Positions 1 through 9,587 of a stretch of 64,000 nucleotides of DNA are shown in pieces. Under the pieces are notes generated by a model. That model saw only the letters and a list, made by a program, of their open reading frames with translations. It ran no database searches and was not told where the DNA came from. How positions within the stretch are numbered: position 1 is the stretch's first letter; each line of letters begins with the position of its first letter. The stretch comes from an uncultured Clostridia bacterium (GTDB lineage Bacteria > Bacillota > Clostridia > Oscillospirales > Acutalibacteraceae): positions 124,001 to 188,000 of the forward strand of contig CANPVE010000004.1 of NCBI GenBank assembly GCA_947581635.1. Direction: 5' to 3'. The translations under genes and the position numbers were made by a program.

Positions 1-2472
1 TCCTATTTTGATATACCCCAATCCCACGTCATACAGTGTCTTGAGCTTACGCACAATTTTAGGATGATTCTCAAAAAAAGACACACCATCCTCAACTGTC
101 ATATCAAGCACATCTGAAATGCTCTTACCCTTGTACTTAACCTCCAGCGTCTCGCGGTTGTAACGCTTACCTTTGCACACCTCACATGGAACATATACAT
201 CGGGCAGGAAGTGCATTTCTATCTGGATTATGCCATCGCCCTCGCAGGCTTCACATCGGCCGCCCTTCTTATTGAAAGAGAAACGCCCCGAATCGAAGCC
301 GCGAAGCTTGGATTCCTGAAGCGAGGCAAAAAGCTCACGGATATCAGTGAACACCCCCGTATATGTCGCAGGGTTGGAACGCGGTGTCCGTCCAATTGGC
401 GATTGGCTTATGTCTACAATCTTATCCAAATGTTCCAGTCCTTCAATATGGTCATGCTTGCCCCATATAATTCTGGCATGGTTTAAATCACAGGCAAGGC
501 GCTTGTAGAGAATTTCGTTGACAAGTGAGCTTTTACCCGAGCCTGACACACCTGTCACACAGATGAAAGTGCCAAGCGGAATTGATACATCTATATTTTT
601 CAGATTGTTTTCAGCCGCCCCGACGATTTTCAGCCAATTACCGCTGCCCTCTCTGCGCTTTTTGGGTATGGAAATTCTGCGCGCGCCACTCAGGTACTGC
701 CCCGTGATTGATTTCCCGCACTTAATCAGGTCGTCTACAGTTCCCGAAAACACCACTTCTCCGCCGTGAACGCCGGCACCGGGCCCTATGTCCACAACAT
801 AATCTGCGGCGCGAATGGTGTCCTCGTCGTGCTCCACTACCACTAATGTGTTGCCCAGATCGCGCAGCCTTTGCAGTGTGGCAAGCAGCTTATCATTATC
901 GCGCTGATGAAGTCCTATGCTCGGCTCATCGAGAATGTAGAGCACGCCGGTCAGATATGAGCCGATTTGGGTGGCAAGTCGAATCCTCTGGCTCTCTCCG
1001 CCCGACAGGGTTCCTGACGAGCGCGACAACGTGAGATATTCCAGACCCACGTTGTTGAGAAATCCCAGACGTGTGCGCACCTCTTTTAGTATTCTGTCCG
1101 CTATAAAATGTTCGTGTTCGGTAAGCTCCAACGTGTGCAGGAATTCCATGGCCTCGGTTACGGATAGTTTACAGAATTCGGCTATATTCAATCCGCCGAC
1201 TGTTACTGACAGAATTTCGGGCTTAAGTCTATCTCCTCGGCAAAAATCACACGGTACTTCCGTCATTAACGGTTCAATGTCGTGTTTTGCCCATGAGCTT
1301 TGAGTTTCCGCGTAACGGCGCTCGAGGTTTGGAATAATACCCTCGAATTTTGAGGAAAACTTGCTCCTTCCCATAGTGCTCATGCGCGTGAATTCGATCT
1401 CCCTGTCGCCCGAACCATAAAGCAATACATTCAAAGCCTCATCGCTGAATTTCTTAATTGGCGTGTCGATTGTAAATCCATACGCTTTTCCAAGTCCCTT
1501 AAAATACATCATTGCGAACGAATTTTCATCGGTAGAATACCAGCCCGATGCCCTTACCGCTCCCTTGCGCAAAGATAGTGATTTGTCCGGGATAACCAAA
1601 TCCGGATTTACCTTCATGAATATTCCCAATCCGGTACAATGCTCGCACGCACCCTGCGGACTGTTAAAAGAAAACATCCGAGGTGTAAGCTCATCTATAC
1701 TCGCGCCGTGCTCGGGACAGGCGTAATTCTGTGAGAAGAGTATATCCTCTCCATCAGCTACGCTGACTATCGAGACGCCGCCCGCGAGGTTTGAAGCGGT
1801 TTCAATGGAATCGGCAAGACGGCTGCGTATTTGAGGCTTAATTACAAGACGGTCAACAATCACTTCGATATTGTGGCGAATATTTTTCTCGAGCTTTATA
1901 TCCTCTGATAAATCGTAGATACTGCCGTCAATTCTCACACGTACAAAGCCGGATTTACGCACACTGTCAAGTTCCTTGACGTGTGTACCCTTCTTCGCCT
2001 TGATTATGGGCGCCATTATCTGAATCTTGGTTCCCTCTTCCATATGCAGCACACGATCGACAATCTGATCCACGGTCTGCTGCTGAATCTCACGACCGCA
2101 CACAGGGCAATGCGGTATACCTATGTGCGCGTAAAGCAGACGCAGATAATCGTAAATCTCGGTAACTGTGCCTACCGTGGAGCGGGGATTCCTTGAGGTG
2201 GTCTTCTGGTCTATTGAGATTGCGGGCGACAGACCTTCGATTGAGTCTACCTCGGGCTTGCTCATCTGCCCCATAAACATTCGCGCGTAGGACGAGAGCG
2301 ATTCCATGTATCTCCGCTGTCCCTCGGCAAATATTGTGTCGAATGCAAGCGAACTTTTGCCCGATCCGGACAGTCCTGTGAATACAACCATTTTGTTGCG
2401 TGGGAATTCCACATTGATATTTTTAAGATTATTCTCCCGCGCTCCCCTGACTACAATTTTTTCCATTGTCAT
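1..2472 (-). CDS. uvrA: UvrABC system protein A, 3' end beyond window
   Basis: Excinuclease ATPase subunit that finds helix-distorting DNA lesions with UvrB. The frame is open from 2472 to the left edge, giving 824 residues of a roughly 940-residue family, so the C-terminus is missing. Visible in order: Walker [10 protein letters not shown] (33-41), a CPVC zinc motif, a CEHC...CDFC zinc module, ABC signature LSGGESQR near 487, Walker [10 protein letters not shown] near 510, second Walker [10 protein letters not shown] near 639, and a third zinc module CEAC...CEVC. I chose the ATG at 2472 because GGAGG (2484-2488 on the complement) lies 11 nt upstream; a second ATG at 2466 is the alternative. 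It is the last visible gene of the uvrB cluster, 26 nt after the MazG-like gene. Confidence 0.97.
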   Translation of the reverse strand, partial: MTMEKIVVRGARENNLKNINVEFPRNKMVVFTGLSGSGKSSLAFDTIFAEGQRRYMESLSSYARMFMGQMSKPEVDSIEGLSPAISIDQKTTSRNPRSTVGTVTEIYDYLRLLYAHIGIPHCPVCGREIQQQTVDQIVDRVLHMEEGTKIQIMAPIIKAKKGTHVKELDSVRKSGFVRVRIDGSIYDLSEDIKLEKNIRHNIEVIVDRLVIKPQIRSRLADSIETASNLAGGVSIVSVADGEDILFSQNYACPEHGASIDELTPRMFSFNSPQGACEHCTGLGIFMKVNPDLVIPDKSLSLRKGAVRASGWYSTDENSFAMMYFKGLGKAYGFTIDTPIKKFSDEALNVLLYGSGDREIEFTRMSTMGRSKFSSKFEGIIPNLERRYAETQSSWAKHDIEPLMTEVPCDFCRGDRLKPEILSVTVGGLNIAEFCKLSVTEAMEFLHTLELTEHEHFIADRILKEVRTRLGFLNNVGLEYLTLSRSSGTLSGGESQRIRLATQIGSYLTGVLYILDEPSIGLHQRDNDKLLATLQRLRDLGNTLVVVEHDEDTIRAADYVVDIGPGAGVHGGEVVFSGTVDDLIKCGKSITGQYLSGARRISIPKKRREGSGNWLKIVGAAENNLKNIDVSIPLGTFICVTGVSGSGKSSLVNEILYKRLACDLNHARIIWGKHDHIEGLEHLDKIVDISQSPIGRTPRSNPATYTGVFTDIRELFASLQESKLRGFDSGRFSFNKKGGRCEACEGDGIIQIEMHFLPDVYVPCEVCKGKRYNRETLEVKYKGKSISDVLDMTVEDGVSFFENHPKIVRKLKTLYDVGLGYIKIG

Positions 2473-2498
2473 ATGTTCAATTTCCTCCTCAGATAACT

Positions 2499-2804
2499 TC
2501 ATTCCTTGCAAATCAGAAAAATCCTGTTCTCAAAGCCGCCGCGCTCGGCGTGCTTTTGACTATAAATACGGCCCAATCTTTCCATGGAACAGCCGTGCGC
2601 TTCCGCCAAGGCGTACACCACTTCAAGAATGTCGGCAAGCTCCTCCGCTGATTTGCTTTCAAGGTACTCGCCGCACTCCTCGAGCAGTTTTCGCTCAAGC
2701 TCCGCGACGTATTCAGCGTCGTCAAGCCTGCGTATCACAGGCGTTTCACCTTGCGCACGGATAATATCAGGAATTCTGTTGCGAACCAATTTGTTAAATT
2801 TCAA
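2499..2804 (-). CDS. MazG-like / phosphoribosyl-ATP pyrophosphohydrolase-like NTP pyrophosphatase
   Basis: A 101-residue all-helical protein of the MazG-like superfamily (the group resembling COG4997, predicted house-cleaning of noncanonical nucleotides). It opens with [14 protein letters not shown], and the metal-binding helix pattern appears as [12 protein letters not shown] followed by [13 protein letters not shown], which matches the ExxE...ExxD arrangement of this fold. The start is best read as TTG at 2804: family members begin at this point and GGAAG stands 11 nt upstream. An ATG at 2855 would add 17 atypical residues and overlap the previous gene. It sits between the AAA ATPase and uvrA, suggesting a nucleotide-pool or DNA-repair role. 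The substrate is not deducible. Confidence 0.85.
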   Translation of the reverse strand: MKFNKLVRNRIPDIIRAQGETPVIRRLDDAEYVAELERKLLEECGEYLESKSAEELADILEVVYALAEAHGCSMERLGRIYSQKHAERGGFENRIFLICKE

Positions 2805-2835
2805 TATAAGTAGCACTTCCTTATACAATTTCAAA

Positions 2836-3576
2836 TTAATTAAGCAAGAGTTCAAGCATCTTTTCGGGATTATCCAAAAATCGCTTGGTGAGCCTGTAAT
2901 GCTCCGTCTGCCTGTAAGGCACGCAATCTATTCCGTCATCGGTCAGCTCCACCACCTGTGCGTTCGGGAACGCCATGAGTATTGGAGAATGAGTGGCTAT
3001 GATGAACTGCGAATTATTTTGAATCAGCTCGTTGATAAGCACTATCAAGGTCATTTGTCTCGTGGGAGACAACGCGGCTTCGGGCTCGTCCAGCAGGTAA
3101 ATTCCGTCTCCACCGAAGCGGTTCTTAACCAGTGCGAGAAAACTCTCGCCGTGCGATTGGGCGTGCAGTGACACACCGCCGTAGCTGTCAATTACGGGCG
3201 GTTGAAATGACGGTTCGTGATCTATTTTGTCTATATAGGACGCAACATTGTAAAAACTCTCAGCACGCAGAAAAAATCCGTCACGCGGGCGAACGCCTTT
3301 TACAATCGTAATAAATTCGCTCAGACTTGAATGTGTTTTGACTGTGGAAAAATCGAAATTTCTCGTACCGCCCTCGGCGTTGAAGCCCATAGACACGGCG
3401 ATAGCCTCCAGCAGAGTGGATTTTCCCGTGCCATTTTCACCCACCAGAAAAGTCACGTTTGAATTAAGCCTGAGTTCCCCCATCTTTTGCAGATTTCTCA
3501 CAACAGGCAGCTCGCTGATATACGAATCGGACGGCGGCATTGATCTCATATAGATTGATTTGATATAATTTGTCAT
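2836..3576 (-). CDS. AAA_21-type ATPase (SMC/RecF-like), COG3910-like
   Basis: A 246-residue stand-alone ABC/SMC-type ATPase with no transport or membrane part. Walker A GENGTGKST is at 46-53, a signature-like SHGESF at 141-146, Walker B IYLLDEPEAAL at 159-169 and the H-loop ATHSP at 194-198, so all nucleotide-binding elements are present. Such proteins are predicted ATPases of unknown function. Its ATG overlaps the uvrB stop codon as TAATG, which indicates translational coupling, and the pyrophosphatase follows within about 30 nt. Being locked between uvrB and uvrA suggests a DNA-repair or phage-defence connection, but this is inference. Confidence 0.9.
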   Translation of the reverse strand: MTNYIKSIYMRSMPPSDSYISELPVVRNLQKMGELRLNSNVTFLVGENGTGKSTLLEAIAVSMGFNAEGGTRNFDFSTVKTHSSLSEFITIVKGVRPRDGFFLRAESFYNVASYIDKIDHEPSFQPPVIDSYGGVSLHAQSHGESFLALVKNRFGGDGIYLLDEPEAALSPTRQMTLIVLINELIQNNSQFIIATHSPILMAFPNAQVVELTDDGIDCVPYRQTEHYRLTKRFLDNPEKMLELLLN

Positions 3577-5546
3577 TATGACTTACCACCTTGCAATTCC
3601 TTGATGCGATCGCGCAGATATGCTGCCTGCTCGAAGTCAAGCAGTTTTGCCGCCTGCTTCATCTGCTTGGTAAGCTCGTTTATCAAATGCTCCCGCTCAG
3701 ATTTGGTAAGTCGCTTGCCGTTTTTCTTGACGTTGCTTGCCTCGTCGTGCTGAGTAATCTCGATAACATCGGAAACCTTCTTGATAATAGTCTTAGGAAC
3801 AATACCGTGTTCCTCGTTGTATTTCATCTGAATTGATCGGCGGCGCTGTGTCTCGGTTATGGCGCGCTCCATAGACGGCGTTACGCTGTCGGCATAGAGA
3901 ATAACCAATCCCTCGGCATTTCGCGCGGCTCTGCCTATAGTCTGAATAAGCGAAGTCTCGCTTCTCAAAAATCCCTCTTTATCAGCATCGAGAATTGCTA
4001 CAAGCGACACTTCGGGAATATCCAATCCTTCACGCAGCAGGTTAATTCCCACAAGAGTGTCGAATTCACCCAAACGCAGGTCGCGTATTATCTCCATGCG
4101 CTCCACCGTGTCAATATCGTGGTGAAGATAGCGCACTCTCATACCCAGCGACTCCATATATTCCGTCAAATCCTCCGCCATTTTCTTGGTCAGGGTAGTA
4201 ACCAATGTGCGGAAGCCCTTCTGTGCGCGTGTGTTTATCTCAGATATCAGGTCGTCAATCTGTCCCTCGGTCGGCCGCACCGAAATTTCAGGGTCGAGAA
4301 GTCCCGTCGGACGAATGACCTGCTCGACAATCTGCTGGCTGTGTTCCTTCTCAAACGGACCCGGGGTTGCGCTGATATAAATTGCCTGATTTACGAGTGA
4401 ATAAAACTCATCAAATTGCAACGGCCTATTGTCGTATGCAGATGGCAAGCGAAATCCGTAATCTATCAGATTTTTCTTTCGCGCGTGATCGCCTGCGTAC
4501 ATGGCGCGAACCTGCGGCAAACTGACGTGTGATTCGTCCACAAAAAGCAGAAAATCCTTTGGGAAGTAATTTATCAACGTAAATGGAGGGGTTCCCGCAG
4601 GTCTGCCCGACAGAACGCGCGAATAATTCTCTATGCCGGGACAGAATCCACATTCCATTAGCATCTCCATGTCGTAATTAACTCTCTGCTCTATTCTTTG
4701 CGCCTCAATCAGCTTGTTGTTCTGTTTGAAATACTGAATCCTCTCCCGCAGCTCGTTCTGAATGTCCTCCAGAGCGCGTCCCATCTTGGCCTCGGGTACA
4801 ATATAATGCGACGCGGGGTAAATCGCAATATGATTAAGCACCGCTTTAAGCTCACCGGTGACGTAGTTTATCTCGGAAATACGGTCAATTTCGTCACCGA
4901 AAAATTCAATGCGTATGACGGTTTCCTTAGAGTACGACGTGAACACTTCCACCACATCGCCACGCACTCTAAATGTGTTGCGGGCAAATTCGATGTCGTT
5001 GCGGTTGTACTGAATTTCTGTGAGCTTTCTAAGCACATCGTCGCGGCTCTTTTGCATTCCCGGGCGGAGCGAAAGCACCATATTTCGATAGTCGATAGGA
5101 TCCCCCATACTGTATATGCAGGACACACTCGCTACAATGATTATATCCCGACGCTCGGACAGCGCCGAGGTGGCCGAGTGACGCAGACGGTCGATCTCGT
5201 CGTTGACCGACGAATCCTTTTCAATATAAGTGTCCGTGGTGGGGATATATGATTCAGGCTGATAATAGTCGTAATAACTGACGAAAAATTCCACCGCGTT
5301 TTCGGGAAAAAACTCACGGAATTCATTGCAGAGCTGGGCAGCAAGCACTTTGTTGTGCGCAAGTACGAGTGTGGGTCTGTTCATCTGCGCTATAACATTA
5401 GCCATTGTGAAGGTTTTGCCGCTGCCGGTAACACCAAGAAGCGACTGCTCACGATATCCTTTTTTCAAGCCTTCGACTAACTGCGCGATAGCCTCGGGCT
5501 GATCTCCTGTAGGCTTATAATCCGACACTAGTTTAAAATGATCCAA
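3576..5546 (-). CDS. uvrB: UvrABC system protein B
   Basis: Helicase-like damage-verification subunit of nucleotide excision repair. The 656 residues match the usual size. Walker A GVTGSGKT is at 38-45, the strand-separating beta-hairpin segment [10 protein letters not shown] at 91-100, and the C-terminal UVR domain ([17 protein letters not shown]) at about 620-650. The start is TTG at 5546: the protein begins [16 protein letters not shown] exactly where family members start, and a G-rich CGGGGG lies upstream. A promoter is visible at 5656-5684. It is the first gene of the cluster with the ATPase, pyrophosphatase and uvrA. No Bacillus-type SOS box and no CGCGAAAG operator is evident upstream. 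Confidence 0.97.
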   Translation of the reverse strand: MDHFKLVSDYKPTGDQPEAIAQLVEGLKKGYREQSLLGVTGSGKTFTMANVIAQMNRPTLVLAHNKVLAAQLCNEFREFFPENAVEFFVSYYDYYQPESYIPTTDTYIEKDSSVNDEIDRLRHSATSALSERRDIIIVASVSCIYSMGDPIDYRNMVLSLRPGMQKSRDDVLRKLTEIQYNRNDIEFARNTFRVRGDVVEVFTSYSKETVIRIEFFGDEIDRISEINYVTGELKAVLNHIAIYPASHYIVPEAKMGRALEDIQNELRERIQYFKQNNKLIEAQRIEQRVNYDMEMLMECGFCPGIENYSRVLSGRPAGTPPFTLINYFPKDFLLFVDESHVSLPQVRAMYAGDHARKKNLIDYGFRLPSAYDNRPLQFDEFYSLVNQAIYISATPGPFEKEHSQQIVEQVIRPTGLLDPEISVRPTEGQIDDLISEINTRAQKGFRTLVTTLTKKMAEDLTEYMESLGMRVRYLHHDIDTVERMEIIRDLRLGEFDTLVGINLLREGLDIPEVSLVAILDADKEGFLRSETSLIQTIGRAARNAEGLVILYADSVTPSMERAITETQRRRSIQMKYNEEHGIVPKTIIKKVSDVIEITQHDEASNVKKNGKRLTKSEREHLINELTKQMKQAAKLLDFEQAAYLRDRIKELQGGKS

Positions 5547-5655
5547 AAGAAAACCCCCGGTTTAAATTTAGAATATTGAACGATAAATTAATTCAGGTGG
5601 TAATACATTTTTTGCTCCAATTGCGATGAAAATTCAAGATATTTGCATAAATTAG

Positions 5656-5684
5656 ATTATACACTTTAATTCGCATAATTGCAA
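5656..5684 (-). promoter_or_regulatory. sigma-A promoter of the uvrB cluster
   Basis: On the minus strand TTGCAA (5684-5679), a 17-bp spacer and TATAAT (5661-5656), leaving a leader of about 100 nt before uvrB. The surrounding 290-bp divergent gap to the carboxypeptidase is AT-rich and otherwise shows nothing clear. Confidence 0.7.
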
Positions 5685-5840
5685 CATATTTTTTAAATTA
5701 ATTTGTTTTATTTCCATTATCTAATCATTATTGAGATGATTTGTTTTTTATAATATTTTACATGACTTGTCTAAAAGCGCCCTTTTCTGCATAAAATAGG
5801 TTGTAGGAATTTATTTTTGAAAGGAATGTATTTTTAAAAG

Positions 5841-7043
5841 ATGAAGAAAAAAATTGCGGCCCTATTGTCTGCCGTTACATTGATCTTTTCCGCGTTTCCC
5901 CTCAGCGCCTACGCCGACAATGCGGATATTGATTCCGTCGAAGCCGCCGTCACCGAAACTCCGTCCGCCTCCGCCAATAATCCTCTTGAACTGACCGCCA
6001 AAGCCGCCGTGCTGATGAACGGCGAAACAGGGCAGATCGTATATGCCCTAAATTCGCAGCAACAACTGCCCGAGGCTTCTATCACAAAGATTATGACCAT
6101 GCTGCTTGTATTCGAAGCGTACGACGCCGGTAAGCTGAGTATGGACGAAACCGTCACTTGCAGCGAATACGCCGCGTCAATGGGAGGTTCACAGATATGG
6201 CTTGAGCCGGGCGAGGAAATGTCGGTGCATGACCTGATAAAGGCGGCGCTCGTAGGCTCGGCAAATGACGCCTGCGTTGCGCTCGCGGAACACATCGCCG
6301 GATCCAATGAGGCGTTTGTCTCCATGATGAACGACCGCGCGGAAGAACTCGGAATGATAAACACATTTTATGTAAACTGCACAGGGCTTGACGCGGAAGG
6401 ACACGTCACATCGGCGCAGGATATAGCAATAGCTTCCGCCGAACTTCTTAAACACAGTGAGGTTCTGGAATTTACCGGCATTTGGATGGATACCCTGCGC
6501 GGCGGTGAATTGCAGCTCACCAATACCAACAAGCTGATCAAGCAGTACAGCGGTACCATAGGTCTTAAAACCGGCACAACAAGTAAGGCCGGCTGCTGCA
6601 TTTCTGCCGCCGCCCGCCGAGATGATATGACAATGATCGCCGTGATTCTCGGCGCTCCGGACGGCAAAAGCAGATTTGCGGACGCCAAAAAGCTGCTTGA
6701 TTACGGATTTGCCAATTGGGAACTTGCGGACGTATCGCAAATTCAGGTCGAGCTGCCAGAGATCCCCGTCACCAACGGCATGGAAAAAAAGGTCGGCTCG
6801 TTCGTCCAGATTGAAGGCAAAGTGTTGACCGAAAAGGGCAAAAGCAAAGACATTCAGGTAAAAACCGAGCTGCCCGAAACCCTCGAAGCGCCTGTTGAGC
6901 TTGGACAGCCGATAGGCAAAGTGCGTCTGACTCTCGGCAGCGAGACCATAGGCGAATACGATATCTGCGCGGATAGAGGCTCGGAAAAAATCACCCTCGG
7001 CTCAGCGATAATGGAGTTGCTCAAGGGAATTATAGGTTCGTGA
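5841..7043 (+). CDS. D-alanyl-D-alanine carboxypeptidase (DacF/PBP5 family)
   Basis: Serine-type penicillin-binding protein that trims the terminal D-Ala from peptidoglycan stem peptides outside the membrane. A signal peptide (MKKK start, hydrophobic core, SAYA cleavage site near 25) is followed by the transpeptidase-like fold with the three active-site motifs: SITK at 80-83, SAN at 140-142 and KTG at 243-245. The remaining C-terminal part is the beta-rich PBP5_C domain. At 400 residues it resembles DacF/DacA of spore formers. The SD GAAAGGA is about 15 nt from ATG, a little far. A strong terminator follows at 7067, so it is probably monocistronic. Whether it serves vegetative wall or spore cortex cannot be told. 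Confidence 0.93.
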   Translation: MKKKIAALLSAVTLIFSAFPLSAYADNADIDSVEAAVTETPSASANNPLELTAKAAVLMNGETGQIVYALNSQQQLPEASITKIMTMLLVFEAYDAGKLSMDETVTCSEYAASMGGSQIWLEPGEEMSVHDLIKAALVGSANDACVALAEHIAGSNEAFVSMMNDRAEELGMINTFYVNCTGLDAEGHVTSAQDIAIASAELLKHSEVLEFTGIWMDTLRGGELQLTNTNKLIKQYSGTIGLKTGTTSKAGCCISAAARRDDMTMIAVILGAPDGKSRFADAKKLLDYGFANWELADVSQIQVELPEIPVTNGMEKKVGSFVQIEGKVLTEKGKSKDIQVKTELPETLEAPVELGQPIGKVRLTLGSETIGEYDICADRGSEKITLGSAIMELLKGIIGS

Positions 7044-7066
7044 TACAATGCGTAATTAACGCAAAA

Positions 7067-7111
7067 ACCCGCGTGTGGTTTCGAGGAAGAAACTACACGC
7101 GGGTGATTTTT
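7067..7111 (+). terminator. rho-independent terminator of the carboxypeptidase
   Basis: Arms 7067-7080 and 7091-7104 (ACCCGCGTGT core) form a 14-bp stem with one G-T pair, followed by GATTTTT. Confidence 0.85.
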
Positions 7112-7161
7112 GTGCGGACATTAAATATTTATCCGCCATTTATGCAATATTTTTCTGTCAG

Positions 7162-8358
7162 TTACTTTTTACAGATAAAAATTCCCTGAGATTTCGTTAT
7201 AAACATCGCGCCCTCTTTGCGGATTCTTTCCTCAAGCAACGCCATGAGTTCTCCTCCCCTTTTTTCAAGTATTTGCTTTACGTTGCCGGGATATGAGTAC
7301 AGATAATCATAGAGCGCCTGCGGATCATCTACCGTCAGGTCGCTGTCGTGTTTCTCCGACTCTACACTCGAAAATACCTGCGAAAGCGCCTGGCCCCCGT
7401 TTTCTAATGAAAATTTGCTCGCCATATCAAAAAACGGAGTGTTGATTTCGCGGCTGAATTCCCTGAGCATACAATTCAGCTCATACATATGCCGCTCACC
7501 TATGGTAGTACAGCAAAATCTTCCGCCGTCAGCCAGCAGTTCCCGAATCCTCTCGAAAAGCTGCCTCTGTTCTTTCACATGATACAGCATATGATTGGCT
7601 ATAATCAAATCGTATTCCCCATCAAGCTGCAAATCATTGGCATCTGCCTGACCGAATTTTATCGAGATATCGCGACGCGTCAAATCAGAATCGAATTCTC
7701 GCATTGAATTTTCGGCGCTGTCTGCCATTCCCTGTGAGTAATCGGTCAGGTAAAGGCTCACGCCGTTCGGAATTCGGCTGATATTCTCACGCCACAGCAG
7801 AGCGTTGCCGCAGCCTAATTCGAGGATTCTCATGCCGTCGCAAATATTCAGGCGTTCAAACACCCACTCCATCCATGGGATCTCGCCGGTGCTGTATGCG
7901 TGAATATTTATTCGACGCTGCAAGTTGCTGTCGTCCGCATATTGAACAAATATTTTTTCCTTTTGAGACGTAGATTGCATCAATTCGGAAAGCCTTTGCC
8001 AAAGCTCCTCCCCTTCCGCCTCCTGTATCTCATCTAATGCGGATATTATGTCCTCTATGTGTTCCTTTCTCTCCGTCAGCAGTTTTTTCTGGGCGACAAA
8101 GGAGAGCTTCAGACTGTCGCTGTCGCTGCACATTACCCGCTGCGTCTGTTCAAGTGAAAATCCGGCAAACTTCAACATGAGTATCTTTTGGAGTTGCTGT
8201 GCGGAACGCTCATCGTAATACCTGTAACCGGAATCCGAATGTGTCACCGGTTTGAGTATTCCTTTGCTGTCGTAAAACCTTATGGTTCTGACTGAACCCC
8301 CCGCCATGCGTGCCAATTCTCCAGCCGTGAACAATTTACCGCATGATTCATTTGTCAT
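7162..8358 (-). CDS. MerR-family regulator fused to class I SAM-dependent methyltransferase
   Basis: A 398-residue two-domain protein. Residues 8-77 are a MerR winged helix-turn-helix (FTAGELARMAGGSVRTIRFYD, YRYYD, then the LKFAGFSLEQ helix). About 85-120 is the linking coiled coil. Residues 150-300 form a Rossmann methyltransferase with motif I ILELGCGNA at 178-186, an acidic loop LYLTDYSQGM and the ANHMLYHV segment typical of UbiE-like enzymes. In ordinary MerR proteins the C-terminus binds the inducer, so the enzyme domain may act as sensor. ATG at 8358 is preceded by GAGGTAACGGTT. Its promoter (8407-8437) has the 19-bp spacer characteristic of MerR targets, indicating autoregulation. It lies downstream of the superoxide dismutase on the same strand. 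The methyl acceptor is unknown. Confidence 0.9.
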   Translation of the reverse strand: MTNESCGKLFTAGELARMAGGSVRTIRFYDSKGILKPVTHSDSGYRYYDERSAQQLQKILMLKFAGFSLEQTQRVMCSDSDSLKLSFVAQKKLLTERKEHIEDIISALDEIQEAEGEELWQRLSELMQSTSQKEKIFVQYADDSNLQRRINIHAYSTGEIPWMEWVFERLNICDGMRILELGCGNALLWRENISRIPNGVSLYLTDYSQGMADSAENSMREFDSDLTRRDISIKFGQADANDLQLDGEYDLIIANHMLYHVKEQRQLFERIRELLADGGRFCCTTIGERHMYELNCMLREFSREINTPFFDMASKFSLENGGQALSQVFSSVESEKHDSDLTVDDPQALYDYLYSYPGNVKQILEKRGGELMALLEERIRKEGAMFITKSQGIFICKK

Positions 8359-8406
8359 AACCGTTACCTCGATAAAAACTATTTCAATTCATGAACTGAT
8401 ATTTAA

Positions 8407-8437
8407 ATTGTAAAGCATTACGTTAGGTAACAGTCAA
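8407..8437 (-). promoter_or_regulatory. MerR-type promoter with 19-bp spacer and operator dyad
   Basis: On the minus strand TTGACT (8437-8432), a 19-bp spacer and TACAAT (8412-8407). The spacer contains the dyad TTAC-CTAAC-GTAA (8430-8418). Overlong 19-20 bp spacers with a central dyad are the hallmark of promoters activated by MerR proteins through DNA untwisting. Confidence 0.8.
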
Positions 8438-8489
8438 GGCAGTTTCCTAGTATTTACATTTTATTTACAATTTGCCATATGGTGCGCCA

Positions 8490-9008
8490 TCATACTGCCT
8501 CTATCACTCCACAGGCTATCTTTGATCCCGAATTGCCTGCGGGCTGAGACTGAAAATCGTCGTATGAATCGTGAATTATCACGGTTTTGCCTATCACATC
8601 ATCTACGTTGAACCTCTCCATAAGCACCGCACTCCATGCGCTGCCGTTATCCGCGAATATCGGAGGCAAATCCCCTGCGTGCTGGGGATGGGGGCAGTCA
8701 TATGGATTGTAATGCGTGCCCGCATTTGCAAAAGGATCTTCATCATTGCCGCTGCATTCGCCGCCGTCGTGAATGTGTATTGCGTGTACCGTGTTGCCGC
8801 ACTCCGCGTCCGGCACAGGCAGCCCCGCTATGGCGGTCAGCACCATAACACCTTGCTCCTCAGGATAAAACACCACGGTTCCCTCAATGTCAGGGTATTG
8901 CTCCGAGCCCTGTATATTGGCAATTGCCGCAGGGCGATTGGTAAGTATAAGCTCAGCTATCTTTGATATTATTCCTGTATCTGTATTCAAACAAATCACA
9001 CCTTTCAT
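8490..9008 (-). CDS. Cu/Zn superoxide dismutase family protein
   Basis: Dismutates superoxide with a Cu/Zn centre. In the 172-residue form starting at ATG 9008 the ligand set is complete: His78 and His80 (HAIHIH), bridging His99 (THYNP), His107, His110 and Asp113 (HPQHAGD), and His146 (IHDSYDD). Cys84 and Cys166 can form the conserved disulphide, and SQPAGNSGSKIACGVI matches the family C-terminus. The start is chosen for AGAGG 9 nt upstream; the frame stays open 34 codons further but without an SD. No signal peptide is visible, unlike most bacterial SodC proteins, so it appears cytoplasmic or is exported by another route. The MerR-methyltransferase gene follows after 131 nt. Confidence 0.92.
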   Translation of the reverse strand: MKGVICLNTDTGIISKIAELILTNRPAAIANIQGSEQYPDIEGTVVFYPEEQGVMVLTAIAGLPVPDAECGNTVHAIHIHDGGECSGNDEDPFANAGTHYNPYDCPHPQHAGDLPPIFADNGSAWSAVLMERFNVDDVIGKTVIIHDSYDDFQSQPAGNSGSKIACGVIEAV

Positions 9009-9160
9009 GATATGTTGCCTCTTTTTGATTAAAGAGACAATCACTAATATAATATGCGTTTTCTTTAAAAATGCTAAAATGAAAATCGACCGCAGGACAT
9101 AAATATACATTCACTACGATCGATTTATCATAAAGAGTAATTTCAATTTTTAACTGTAAT

Positions 9161-9391
9161 TTATTTCATCATATCGCACATATTCTCGACCGCGCTGCCC
9201 ATTACATCTGCGGCATGCATAAGTCGACGCTTGACTTTGCGCTTGCTCGGCATTCCGCATATGCTGCCGCAGCCAACAGCGCCAATCGCCGCTCCAAGCA
9301 ACATTCCAAGACCTATGCCGCCCAAGGTTCTATTGCGCCTCATGTTCACCTTGCTCATCTCCCGAAATTTCGTTTTCCTCGCGTTTTCCAA
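9161..9391 (-). CDS. small glycine-rich membrane protein (YtxH-like?), function unknown
   Basis: A 76-residue protein with a basic N-terminus, one glycine-rich hydrophobic stretch (GGIGLGMLLGAAIGAVGCG) and a Lys/Arg-rich then amphipathic C-terminus. This resembles small YtxH/glycine-zipper proteins but is too short to assign. The start is uncertain: TTG at 9391 has no SD, while an ATG at 9358 gives MSKVNMRRN and follows a purine-rich GGGAG directly. I do not recognise a specific family. It lies upstream of the superoxide dismutase on the same strand, 152 nt away, so a common stress regulon is possible but unproven. Confidence 0.5.
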   Translation of the reverse strand: MENARKTKFREMSKVNMRRNRTLGGIGLGMLLGAAIGAVGCGSICGMPSKRKVKRRLMHAADVMGSAVENMCDMMK

Positions 9392-9587
9392 GCGGACGTG
9401 CGTATTTGGACAATCGTCGCCGCAATTTTTTTGCCCGCCCGCATTTTTATTATTGACATCGCGGAATTTTTAATACATTATATATGTATGGATAAAATTC
9501 AATATTTTTTATAAATTCCATTTATTGAAAATAATCGAATTTTATCAATATTATAAACAACATTCGCAGAGGATTGATTTACTTATC

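Noticed and set aside
2584..3171. Plus-strand frame of 195 codons
   Set aside because: It is antisense to the ATPase and pyrophosphatase, with Ser/Arg-rich composition typical of a complementary frame.
5547..5840. SOS box upstream of uvrB
   Set aside because: Neither the Bacillus-type GAAC-N4-GTTC pattern nor the CGCGAAAG core of the local repressor is present in the promoter region.
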